Origin: Austropuccinia psidii
Taxonomy: Eukaryota; Basidiomycota; Pucciniomycetes; Pucciniales; Sphaerophragmiaceae
Direction: 5' to 3'
Length of the DNA stretch: 64,000 nucleotides
Assembly: GCA_023105745.1 (NCBI GenBank)
Contig: JALGQZ010000002.1
Location: 42,391,997-42,455,996, forward strand
This document shows positions 21,776 to 31,766 of the stretch, in pieces. Position numbers and translations under genes: made by a program. Below the pieces are notes generated by a model. That model was given only the letters and a program-made list of their open reading frames with translations, was not told where the DNA came from and ran no database searches. How positions within the stretch are numbered: position 1 is the stretch's first letter; every line of letters starts with the position of its first letter.

Positions 21776-23831
21776 ATGTCATCTTCCAAGTCACATAAAT
21801 CCCGTTCAGGTTCTGTTCATGACTCAGATAGTGAATCTAGCATAGAATATGTTCAAACACAGTCACCATTGAGTCCCAACATTCCTCTCACAACCCCTAT
21901 CGCATCCTCAATGAATGTATCAGGTCTTAACAATGATGTGGGCAATCCAAAGGCTCCAACTTTAAGCACTTGGTCGATCCCAAATATTTCCGTCACTCCA
22001 ATTCCCCCAAATCCCACTAATACACAAATGCATGTGTCTCAGGGGCCAGAAGGCACACCTCAAATCTCATCACATGCTAATCCCCAATCAAAATTTCCAT
22101 GTGAGTTCCTCCTTAATCCCGGTCCGAATCCAGTCGCATCCCAGGATCCCTTTGGCCAAAGTAAACAGCCAACCCTCAATATTCCATCAGGATCTCAGGT
22201 TCATGTGGGGGATGAAAGGCGCGTGGATGGGGGGAAACAAAAAAGACCATTGGAGAATGTAACTTGGAGTGGTCTGTCGGAGGGAAATCCAGGATTGACG
22301 CTTCATCAAAGTAAGTCATTTTAATTTCGGAGTATAACATTTTTCACAATTTGATATTTTTGTTTCATGGGTTAGATATGGCACCTAAAGGCAAGTCAGT
22401 CCGATCTCAGGAGCCAATTGAAGATTGTGAGTATGACCAGTCTTCATTAATTTTTTGATGTGTTAACTGAGGATGTGCATGGCAGGTGATGAAATTTATG
22501 CATCTTCACCTCTGGTGCATAAAGAGAAAGTCACTGGATGTCATCATCCATATGCCTCCAAGCCAAGAACAGCTCATGCCAGTTCATCAAGAGAAAAATG
22601 GTGGATGATGAGGTTGAGAACATGTCTCCGACTCAAATGGAAACAAATGATGAATCAAGGAGGGACAATTTCACAGCGCATGAGCATGGCACTCAGTCAA
22701 ATAATGAGTTCACCCATCCTCAAATGGGCCTTGCCCAGAGTATGCTTGAACAATCCGAGGTCAGCAAAGGACCCAGGCTCGTAAAGCTCACAATGTGGCA
22801 AAACGTGCAAGCCAGAAGGAGCAACAAAAATGGCTGAAAGCAGAACTTCCAGAGAATTTCCATGGAATGAGATCAGCAGTACATGCCCATTGCCTGTTCC
22901 TACTCAAAGTTAGCGATAAGGATTTTTCCTCACTACCAGCACCACCCAACACAGAAGAGCATGAAATTGCAATTCAAGTGGCTGGTCATCTCGGATATGT
23001 CCCCAAGGATGTTTTCAATGAGCCATCAACACAGGTTCAGTCTCAGGGTTTCCAAAGGTACTGCGAAAATGAGCTCCACAAGCTAGGACTAAAGCGATTC
23101 ACTCGGGACTGGGAGAGCTCATGGCAACATCCGTTCAATGAGCTGATGTCTATGGTGTTTTACCGTACATTCCGTCTTGCACTGGTCAGCACCGAGTATC
23201 ATCATTACTGTTGGAACAAGGATCATAATAACTATGGGGTTGTGGCGGCTTTAATGGAGCGATATTTCACTTATTTGAAAAGAGAATGGAAGTCTATTCA
23301 AAAGAATGCCGAGTATTTGGTTAAAAAGAAGGAGAATCAAAAGCTCGCAAAGATTCGTCAAAGGGTTAGTTAATGTATCTCTTCTTCATTGTGAGCAAAG
23401 ACTGATGATGATCTACTTGATTATGTGCAGACCTGTAAGTGCTGTCGTGAATGGTGTGATACGGCTAATTTTCCCATTCTAGCATCACAATTCAATGACC
23501 CTTGAGTATGTTCAGATACTGGGAGGTACTGGAAAATGGCCGTCAAGTTTACCGCAAAGTGGAATTATGCTGGCGCTCCCAGTTATTTAATGAATTGGTA
23601 TTAAAAATGGATCGAGACATAGAGTTTTGTAATCGCATTAAAAAAAAGGGTAAAAAAACTATTGATAGATTGCCAGAATTATGATCAACAGATGATGGTG
23701 ATATTCCGGAAGGCTTATCATTTCAGGTATTTGATCAAGATTGGCTCAAAGGCTGTAGTAAGATGCAGACTAGCGCCCTCAAGATACTTGACATGCCAGT
23801 TATTAGGCCGAATGGTGATGCTCTGCAATAA
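21776..23831 (+). pseudogene. ORF2, spliced conserved element gene of unknown function, copy 1
   Basis: Start ATG at 21776 (MSSSKSHKSRSGS). Introns with good GT-AG borders at 22311-22375, 22427-22485 and 23365-23430. Joining exons 1 to 2 and 2 to 3 keeps frame (…MAPKGKSVRSQEPIEDC…). The amino part is Ser/Pro-rich and looks disordered. A basic KEQQKWLK stretch precedes a folded-looking region with GMRSAVHAHCLFLL, RFTRDWESSWQHPFNEL and EYHHYCWNKD. The last exon starts TCKCCREWCDTA and ends PVIRPNGDALQ. A 4-bp loss near 22765 and further frame changes make it a pseudogene. It is convergent with SNF2. I do not recognise the family. Copies 2 and 3 carry the same gene. Confidence 0.7.
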
Positions 23832-24049
23832 ATTAGTAAGATAAATGTATAGCACTGTTACAAATTAACATTTTGTGAATTATCTGTGCAGGTGTAATAC
23901 AATCTAATTATTATTTCTTAAAGATGCAACAACTTGCTAAATATGTCAGAATATAGACAATATGAATTGGAATGTATCACCGTCTCCCTTAGAAATAAGA
24001 CTCTATTGCTCATTTTCATTGAGGAAATATTGAAGGAGTTCGATCCAAC

Positions 24050-26569
24050 TCATGGTGTTCATAATTGTGGACCTATGCCAGGTTGAACAAGAGTTATCAA
24101 CTTGGTAAATCACAAATTATATAATATCAGTAAGGCTCACACAGTTAATGATTTTTTCTTTTCTTGGACCTATTGGTGTTTGGAAAATGGCATTTCCATA
24201 AGGAAGGATTTTAGAATAGCAATACAATTAGGGTCAAAGATGATCTTGAAAGGTACCTTCCGCATTTTGACCTCAACTGAATGAGGAATGATATAGTGGA
24301 TGACCTTTACAGGTTGTTGTTGGCCAATACGATGGAGTCGATCAACAGCCTGAGCCTCAATGGCTGGGTTCCAATTGGGCTCCTGGAAATGTGGATGTCA
24401 GGGGCCGCAAATCAGGGCAGAATTTTGGGGGTCCCCTCACCATTAAATAGACTGTATTAGCACAAGTTATATTGAGGCCAGTTCCAGCTGCGGCAATGGA
24501 TGCAATCAGTACTTCACATTCAGGATTATTGAAGAAATTCTCCAGTGCCTTCTCCTGTGCTCGTGCTGTAATTGTTCCATCAATTCGTGCTGAAAGGATA
24601 GAGTTATGGGCAAGTGCAATACCAATTCTACAATATGAAAAATTCAGATGGATTCAATTGGTAATGGATGCATATTAGAATTAACGCACAAATGTAGAAA
24701 TTGGGTCCATTGGGTATAAACCACCGATTTGGTTGGACCACACCTTGTTTGTTTGCTCTTCATTAAGCTTCGTAGGAGGTGTGCAATTTTACTACTCATC
24801 ATGCATGTTTCCACATCCACAATAGTTCGTGTGATTGTTGGCGAGTTATCCTGAGTGCTCCTGCCCTCGGGGTCTTCCAAATCCGCCTCGGCAATTGTGT
24901 TAAGCATGATGTGATGGTTAAAACATATTCGCAGCTTATTAATATTTCTGAAAAATTCTCCTGGTCCTTTGCTTTTGGATGATAGGAATTCTTCATATAA
25001 TATGGAATATTCTTGCTGCATGGTCGGGTTGAGTGGGAGCAGCTCATAATGATGGCTAATAGTGGGGAGGGATTCGAGATGTGTGGTTTTGGTGCGGCGC
25101 AAAGTTAAATGCCGCAATGCCAAATGCAAGATATCATTGCAACCTTTAGAAGGACTACTCAGGATGAATGGTGACCAGTTATCTTGATTGGCACTATGGG
25201 GTTGAGTGATGAATGATATTATGCCCAAAAGGTCATAAATGGTGTTGTGAACAGGTGTGCCCGTTAAACATATTCGACGGGATGAAAGGAGGCTATTAAT
25301 AGCACGGTGAGTGGCAGTGTATTGAGAGCGAATATAGCTATAAGATGGGGCAAGGGTTATTGGATATAAAAGGTAATTTGAATCATTTAAGATCAGACAC
25401 TCACTGTGCTTCATCCAAAATTATACGATGCCAATTGATTTGAAAAATGAATGATGTAGAGGTATTGGTTTGCTTAAATTCTTGGGTGATAGTATTGTAA
25501 GAAGTGATGATGATATCATATTTTAAGATGTCGTCTTTGGATAATGAGTGACGAGTGGGACCATGGTAGATTTTGGAATGCAGCGCTCCAGCCTGAGCAT
25601 GCTTGGATATTTCTGATTGCCAGTTGGTAATTAAGCGAGGGGGCAGATGATCATGGTGGGCGTGGAGCGATGGGGGTTTGCAATCATCCTCTCCTTGGAG
25701 GTACCAATTAGAGCATTGGCCTGAATGGTTTTACCTAATCCCATATCATCCGCGAGCAGTCCTCCAAGAGGGGTATTGGTTGAAAGGGATTGAAATGAGC
25801 TAACGACCTTGTTTGTAATGATGTGCCTGGCATTGAAAGTGGATCCTGGGGATGAGGTGGCCCAAAGGTTACGGGCTGATTGGCCATCGGGGATTTCTCA
25901 ATCCCAGAGAAAAGCTAGTCCGGTCTTTTGATGAGGGAGGAGGGGGGTTTGAATAATGGCATGGGGCGGGGTCATCATGGGGAGGTCTGATCCACTGGGT
26001 AATTGTATCAGTTTTTGCTTGGAAATCAATGATGAAACAGCAGGATATGAAACTGGTGTCGAGTTTGAAGCGGGAAATGTCAGAGTAAAAAGTTGACATT
26101 GACTATGAGTATTACAGTCATATTCTTTGGGAATTTTAAGCTTGAAATCTTGTGTTCAAAAGCTTTCCATTATGAATAAAATGTTTGGATACCATGTGAA
26201 GAACATCAATGCTAGATTGGTTTTCTGAGATGAGGAGGGATCATTTGCATCAGTCATAAATACTCCCTCAACAAATAATATTTGAGAAGGATTGGATTGG
26301 CAATTTTCAATCCATGCCCCACCAGGACCACAGTGCATGAAAACTTTTGGTGCCCCAAGGAATGGTATCAACGTTTTGGAAAGGGTTCCAGGTAGAGATC
26401 CAATAGCATGCTGGTGATTGGGGAGATAAACCAATATGTGGTGTGTATTGTGCCATATGATAAGCCAAGAAGCTAAGTGGGAATCCTCAGGATTTAAGGC
26501 TATATCACTATTTATTTGAATACAAATATTAATCATCCCAATGCAAAGTGGTTGTGAAGGGGTTGACAT
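24050..26569 (-). pseudogene. SNF2-family ATPase/helicase-like gene, copy 1 (stops and frameshift)
   Basis: The ATG at 26569 (MSTPSQPLCIGM) is conserved in copy 3. Motifs in order: PLLPHQKTGLAFLW, Walker A LLADDMGLGKTIQA, DEAH rebuilt across an intron (25338-25404: ILDEA plus HYIRS), ICLTGTPVHN, LRRTKT, then after introns at 24628-24689 and 24383-24440 the C-terminal lobe with AAGTGLNITCANTVYLM and QAVDRLHRIGQQQPVKV (motifs V and VI). This is the Snf2/Rad5-like class: ATP-driven DNA translocation, chromatin remodelling. No RING finger seen. Lesions: TGA near 26156, TGA (from CGA) near 25898, and a 1-bp loss in a C-run near 25640. The 3' end is approximate. Confidence 0.88.
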
Positions 26570-28698
26570 GATGGCTATTTTAAATTATTTGGGGCAGTTG
26601 GAAATTATATGATTGGGAGGGGTTAGCTAAACGGAATGAAGACAAATAGGCGCAGGTGGGGAACTTATATGAGAGGCAGCAATGGGGTCAAGGGGGGATG
26701 GCCTGTGGTTACGTGCATGGTCTTGATGGGGGTGGGCCTCTTGGGCTCATAATTTTCATATCCAATTTGGGGCATATATCAAGGAAAGGTGGCCAAAATG
26801 TGGGTGCACCGATATGACTTCTGGATCTGCAGCAAGGTACAAAACCTTTGGTGGAACAAGGTTGACATTAGCATATCCGAAATTGGGTGGGTTGTAGCAA
26901 CTTATTGTGGAGGGCATATTAGAGGCATGCAGTCATGTTCGCTGGTGTGACAACAAACAATGAGCGTATCCTCCCCAGGTTAATTGTTCACAGGGATCTA
27001 CTGGGCAATGTTCGCGGTTTAAAAGGGCAATCTCACTGTGGGGATGTTTGTGTGTGGGCGGGTGGGATATGTTTGGTGGCATGCCACCGAACATGACTTT
27101 GGTTTTGCGTGAGGTTTTTTTCTGACTGATGCCTACTGGGCTTCCAGGGGGGAATGTGTGGGATGATCAAAGGGGGCGCCAGCCGTGAGCCGTGATCCAC
27201 ATATACATTCACCCCTATTGCATTTGAGGCGATTACTAATCCACCGAGATTGGCATCCGGGTCTTTGCCTCACACGCGCACAAAACTCCGGCAAAAGAGG
27301 CCACCCACCCAAGGGAATTTTTGGCTGCAAGCCAGGTGCCACAACTTGCGCAGGGCGTGTGAGAACGTGAAGAAAATGACCTGCGGTGGGAGATACCCAT
27401 GCAAACATAGGCTGGGATTCTTCTAATGTGGATGAGGCTCAAGCAAATCCACACTGATTGGCCTCAGGTTTCCACGCGCAAGCAGGTGAGCGTCTGCAGT
27501 CAAGCTGACCACCCGACCAAGAAACTAGCCGGTCGGAACACTGGCAGTAAAATGTCTTCCAGGCGTGTGAAAGTTGCCTGTGTATGACCCGTTGGGGGGT
27601 GTGTATGAAAGCATGTGGCTTCCCGACAATGAGCACGCGCAATGGACAAGCAGGGCCAGTCATTGTTTTCCCCGACAATGGCACCAGATGGAAACCACTG
27701 TTTGTGTATGACCCAAATAAACAGTCATCCCACTATGACCCACTTACATTAACTTGGATTACATGCGCATCTGTGTCATAGTTAGGCAGAGCTGTCCAAC
27801 AAGGTGCATCAAAGGGATGCAGGTGAGAGATATGACTCGATGGCTTGACATGATTGCATGTTACATTGTTGAAAAGCTTTTGCTCTGCCCCGTAGAATAC
27901 ATTTACAAAGGTGTACTGTGTACTACAGTGTTGTCTGTACAGATTAGGAAGGTGTAATACTACTTGAGCCTGCATGCATATAGCAAATGTGCATGCACCT
28001 TCCGATCGTTTTCATATACGTAGCTCATGTGCCACATGCTCAGAATTGTGTTTCACCTGATTTGCACATGCAAGCTGAGCATGTCATGGTCAAATGCACC
28101 GTGTGGAAGTGCTCAGTAAAGCCATGGAATGAACTTTTTTTGCAATAGTTCATTGGAAGGCTCAGTTTGGAGCACTTCACCAAAGCATGTGAAATGCTGC
28201 ACCTGGCTGAAATGTCGTCCGATGCTGTGCCAAATGCTCAGATTGTGAGCATACAAAAACGACTGAGCAATGGCTCAGCACGGCGCATTTGATATTGTTA
28301 TATCAATTGTTCAATTAATGTGCAATTAAAATGTTCAACCACTGAGCATTTCAATTATGACCCGAAAGCAAACCTGAGCAATGGGTTGAGGCAAGCTCAC
28401 GCTGTATTCACTTGTCTTACAGCCCCCCCCTTTGTTCAAACAATATGACCAGGCCATACGGCCGGCAATCTCCCGGCGGTCACTTGTGACCAAATGCACC
28501 GGGTGGATTTCTGCATGGGTCACTTGTGCATTGCACCCACAATGCACATTCAACAAGGGCCTGACGACCACCCTCCTGGGTGATCGGGTGGCTATTAAAG
28601 GAAACAAAGGGGATTTGACTCAGCTTGACAATTCAATAAATTACAATACTCAGCCAGACCCCCATTGTTCTTCTGCCTCACACGAGCATTTTACTTCT
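26570..28698. other. Long intergenic region upstream of SNF2 and Zn2Cys6
   Basis: No credible gene. Short frames are not conserved in copy 3 (57821-60464), although the DNA itself is, in inverted orientation. It holds palindrome P3. The length and conservation suggest 5' flanks of two divergent genes. Confidence 0.6.
27069..27094. promoter_or_regulatory. Palindrome P3
   Basis: ATGTTTGGTGGCA / TGCCACCGAACAT: 26 bp, palindromic but for one central-flank pair (T versus G). It lies 500 bp upstream of the SNF2 ATG. The copy 3 counterpart is P8 (59961-59986). Confidence 0.75.
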
Positions 28699-28778
28699 CA
28701 GTTGCAGCATTCGCTGAGACTCAGCTTCAATTTTGCCCACACCCCTTGAAGCTGAGCCTTTTGCGAGTGCTGCAACTG
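28699..28778. promoter_or_regulatory. Promoter-proximal hairpin upstream of the Zn2Cys6 gene
   Basis: Arms of about 32 nt (CAGTTGCAGCATTCG ... CTCAGCTTCAA, and TTGAAGCTGAG ... TGCTGCAACTG) around a 15-nt loop, ending 27 bp before the TATA box. Copy 3 has a related inverted repeat in the same place (about 58250-58360). Confidence 0.65.
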
Positions 28779-28804
28779 CTGAGATCGTCTCAGCTTCACC
28801 ATGG

Positions 28805-28811
28805 TATAAAA
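28805..28811 (+). promoter_or_regulatory. TATA box of the Zn2Cys6 gene
   Basis: TATAAAA within CACCATGGTATAAAAGACC; copy 3 has CACCATTGTATAAAAGACA on its minus strand (58241-58247). It is about 430 bp before the ATG. The transcript probably contains a 5'UTR intron (29164-29234, TACTAAC branch site at 29206). Confidence 0.65.
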
Positions 28812-29234
28812 GACCATCTTCACACGACACGCCCTTCACTTTCTTTCTCACCCGCTCCACTTTGTTCAACCTCACCCGCGTTTGTCCTTCTTGTGCGTAT
28901 TCCCCTTGGTCTTCCTGCCTTTCTACTTTTGTCTTTTGCACTCCACTAAACCCACTCCCCTTCCTTTTGACTGTTTGTTTCTTCTGCTGATCCTTTCAGA
29001 ACCTCCCTTCTATCCACCTCATTTGTTACCTCTTTTTTTAACTTTTGTCAACATTATGTACCAATATTAATACTTATTTTTCTTCACAACTCTTTTCCAG
29101 ACTTTTAAAAACTTCGGACTAGAGCCTTCTTATTTTGTTTCCGTTTTAAATTTATAATTCATCGTACGTCTTCATTTTCTCTCTTGATTGTTTACTTTGT
29201 ATGCAGTTACTAACCTCAATTGTTTTGTTTTTAG

Positions 29235-30575
29235 ATGTCGTGCACTTTATGCACCAAGCGGGGTATCCCCTGCATTCATTCCTTGGCGACGAACGACGCT
29301 TGTGATGCTAGCCGACAAGCACACAAGAAATGTTTGTTTGTTGTCAGCCCCTTCCGACCACGAGGCCAGAGGAGTTCCCACCCAAGACGCCCTTGCGAGG
29401 ACTCCCTTGTGGTCAACGATGATGAAACCATTTCCAAGAGTGAATGGATTCCGGGCCCCCAAACAGGGAAATGGGAACGATTCCGGACGATTAGCCCTGT
29501 CCACTCCCCCTCCTAGGCCACCATCCGATGGTCACTTCACTCCTCGACCGGAGCAAAGTGATTATCCGGCCGATGAAGGATGGCGATGGCGAGAGGACAT
29601 TTGAGCTTGGGCTGATCATCACCATGTCTTGTTACCAATGGGATTCAAACGCCAAAGTAAGTTTTCTTTCTCCTCCTTATCTCATTTCTCTTCACACAAT
29701 AATACTGACTTTTTTCCATTACTCATAGAACAAAACCCCCCAAATCCCCCCCGACATGACTCTCCCGTTCCTAGTTTGCCTCGCAAGCAAACCCCCCGGC
29801 AACCCACTCCAGGCCCGAGTGGCACCCGATGGTCTGACGAATTATTCCGCGGTAAGCAGCCAAAGTTTCATTTCATTTTCACTTTCACTTTTGAGTTGAG
29901 TGAACTGACTCTTACTCCTTTTTTAGAACCCTCCCGAACCAAAGAGCCACCTATTCCTGGCCCAAGTCCATCGTCCCAACCACCTGAGGACGATACGACT
30001 CGTGAGCCAGAACCTGAGGTGGCTCCTACGCAATCCACTGAGGAACCTTTTGGTAAGTCACCCCTTCTTTCTCTTTGATCCATATCCACTTTTCCTCATT
30101 TTTTCTTCGACCGTCCCCAGATTGTCCCGCCACTCCTCGCTCAATAATCATCATCGACGATACGCCCGTCGGATCCCAACATCCCCCTCCCCCTCCCCCT
30201 TCTTCTTCACCGACTCCACCATCTTCCCCTCCTGTTCCCCCTCCCTCTACTCCTACCCCGGTTCCTTCCCAGGATCTCCCTCCCATTGCCCCCGAGAACC
30301 CAAGCTCCTCTCATTCCCACGAGGATGCTCGCAAGGAATTCACCGACCTGCGACCAACCCTAATGATTCCTCGAGCCATCGTCCACGAATCAATCAACCG
30401 AATCTTGTTGGAGCATTGCCGCTTGCTCCACATGATTCCTTTCATGGATGCAACTCATCGAAATGAGATGCACCAGGAATTCAGGGAGGAACTAAACTCC
30501 CTCCTTGCCCAGGCACTGGAGGCTTATCCAAAGGAGGACATCACTGGGACAGTCTCGAAATTCTTAGAAAAATAA
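29235..30575 (+). pseudogene. Gal4-type Zn2Cys6 protein gene, copy 1 (four exons, 20-bp frameshifting deletion)
   Basis: The ATG directly follows the acceptor TTTTTAG (5'UTR intron 29164-29234). Coding introns: 29657-29728, 29852-29926, 30053-30120, all GT-AG. Residues 3-33 follow C-x2-C-x6-C-x9-C-x2-C-x6-C, the binuclear zinc cluster spacing, but the fifth Cys is Ser in this copy; copy 3 keeps all six. Basic text (RPRGQRSSHPRRP) follows, then a long Pro/Ser-rich region and a C-terminal helical part ending ITGTVSKFLEK. Relative to copy 3, 20 bp between two GTCC repeats near 29500 are missing, which shifts the frame; adding 20 makes the summed exon length a multiple of three. Such proteins are fungal DNA-binding transcription regulators. 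AATAAA at 30632. Confidence 0.78.
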
Positions 30576-30984
30576 AAATTTAAAAAAATGTCATTATTTC
30601 CTCTTTTTATTATTTGTAATACTTTCTTTTGAATAAATTATTTGTCTTCAATTATTGTTATGTTCAATTTCTATTACATTCTTTGTTCACATAAAAATTA
30701 TTTATTTCCTCCTTAGAGAAAAACCCTGATTGCATGAGAATTATTTTTGTAAGTGCCCCACCAAGAGTTTGAGTGAGTATTTGTTTTTGTGAACCTCTTT
30801 TTCCCAAAATGCGCCAATAGTTGCCGTTACTGTCTCCTATATTTTCTTCTTCCATGGTTTAGAGCCATATCCATTCTTAACTGTAAAAAAGCAGGAGCTT
30901 CCCGCATGTGAGCAATCCACTCCAGATTTGTGAAACATGGCCTTTCCTATGGTCACACGCTATTAATCTTACTCATGTATTGAA
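30576..30984. other. 3' flank of the Zn2Cys6 gene
   Basis: AT-rich, with AATAAA at 30632-30637 as a polyadenylation signal. Conserved inverted in copy 3 (about 56260-56618). No gene seen. Confidence 0.5.
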
Positions 30985-31610
30985 TTGTTTAAATTGTCTG
31001 GAACCTTCACAAGCGTAAGGATTGGCGTGTGACTTGTCGGGAGGCTGCACAGGTGTAAGGATTGGCGTGTGAATTGTTGGGAGCCTGCACAGGCATAAGG
31101 ATTGGCGTGTGAATTGTCGGGAGCCTGCACAGGCGTAAGAATTTGTCAGCATTGTTGGCAACCTTCCCAAGCGTAAGGATTGGCGTGTGAATCGTCGGAA
31201 GCCTGTACAGGCATAAGGAATTTTTAGCATTTTTGGGACCCTTCACAAGCATAAGGATTGGCGTATGAATTGTTGGGAGCCTGCACAGGTGTAAGACCTG
31301 GCGTGTGAATTCTCGGGATCCTGCACAGGCCAAGAAATTTTCAGCATTGTGGGCAACCTTCACAATCGTAAGGATTGGCGTGTGAATCGTTGGAAGCCTG
31401 TACAGGCGTAAGGAATTTTTAGCATTTTTGGGAACCTTCACAAGCATCAGGATTAGTGTGTAAATTTTTGGGAGCCTGCAAAGGCGTAAGGATTGGCGTG
31501 TGTAGCGTCGGCACCCCGCATAGGCGCAAGGAACTCTTAGCATTGTCGGAACCTGCACAAGCATAAGGATTCGCGTGTGAAGCATTGGCATCCTGGACAA
31601 TAGCAACAAA
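30985..31610. repeat. 40-bp minisatellite next to palindrome P4
   Basis: About 15 units. The typical unit is GCGTAAGGATTGGCGTGTGA followed by ATTGTCGGGAGCCTGCACAG. Some units carry an AATTTTTAGCATTTTTGGGA variant in the middle. Copy 3 has the inverted array at 55766-56255. Frames across it translate to repetitive text and are not genes. Confidence 0.85.
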
Positions 31611-31619
31611 CCAGGACAG

Positions 31620-31645
31620 ATGTACGATGGCATGCCACCGTACAT
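31620..31645. promoter_or_regulatory. Palindrome P4
   Basis: ATGTACGATGGCA / TGCCACCGTACAT, perfect but for one pair (A opposite C). It lies between the minisatellite and the 3' end of the TET/JBP-like gene. The copy 3 counterpart is P7 (55740-55765). Confidence 0.8.
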
Positions 31646-31766
31646 AATCCACTTCACCCCTTTTTCATGTGAGACACCCCATCTCCCACACTCGACTCCA
31701 TCCAATCCTGGTGTATATTGTCCTCTGCCTTACCCAACACACATGCAAATCTCCTCATTCTTTGAA

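Noticed and set aside
24050..26569. Helitron helicase
   Set aside because: Motifs are SNF2 type (DEAH, Q-AVDR-HRIGQ), not Pif1; there is no Rep endonuclease domain and the element has TIRs with a target duplication.
26570..29234. Small open frames upstream of SNF2 as genes
   Set aside because: The DNA is conserved in copy 3 but the reading frames are not; no domains or splice logic.
30985..31610. CRISPR-like array of repeats
   Set aside because: The units are contiguous tandem repeats without unique spacers, in a eukaryotic transposon.
31007..31705. A 232-codon minus-strand frame over the 40-bp minisatellite
   Set aside because: 40 is not a multiple of three, so each unit is read in a different frame; the open frame is chance and copy 3 does not preserve it.
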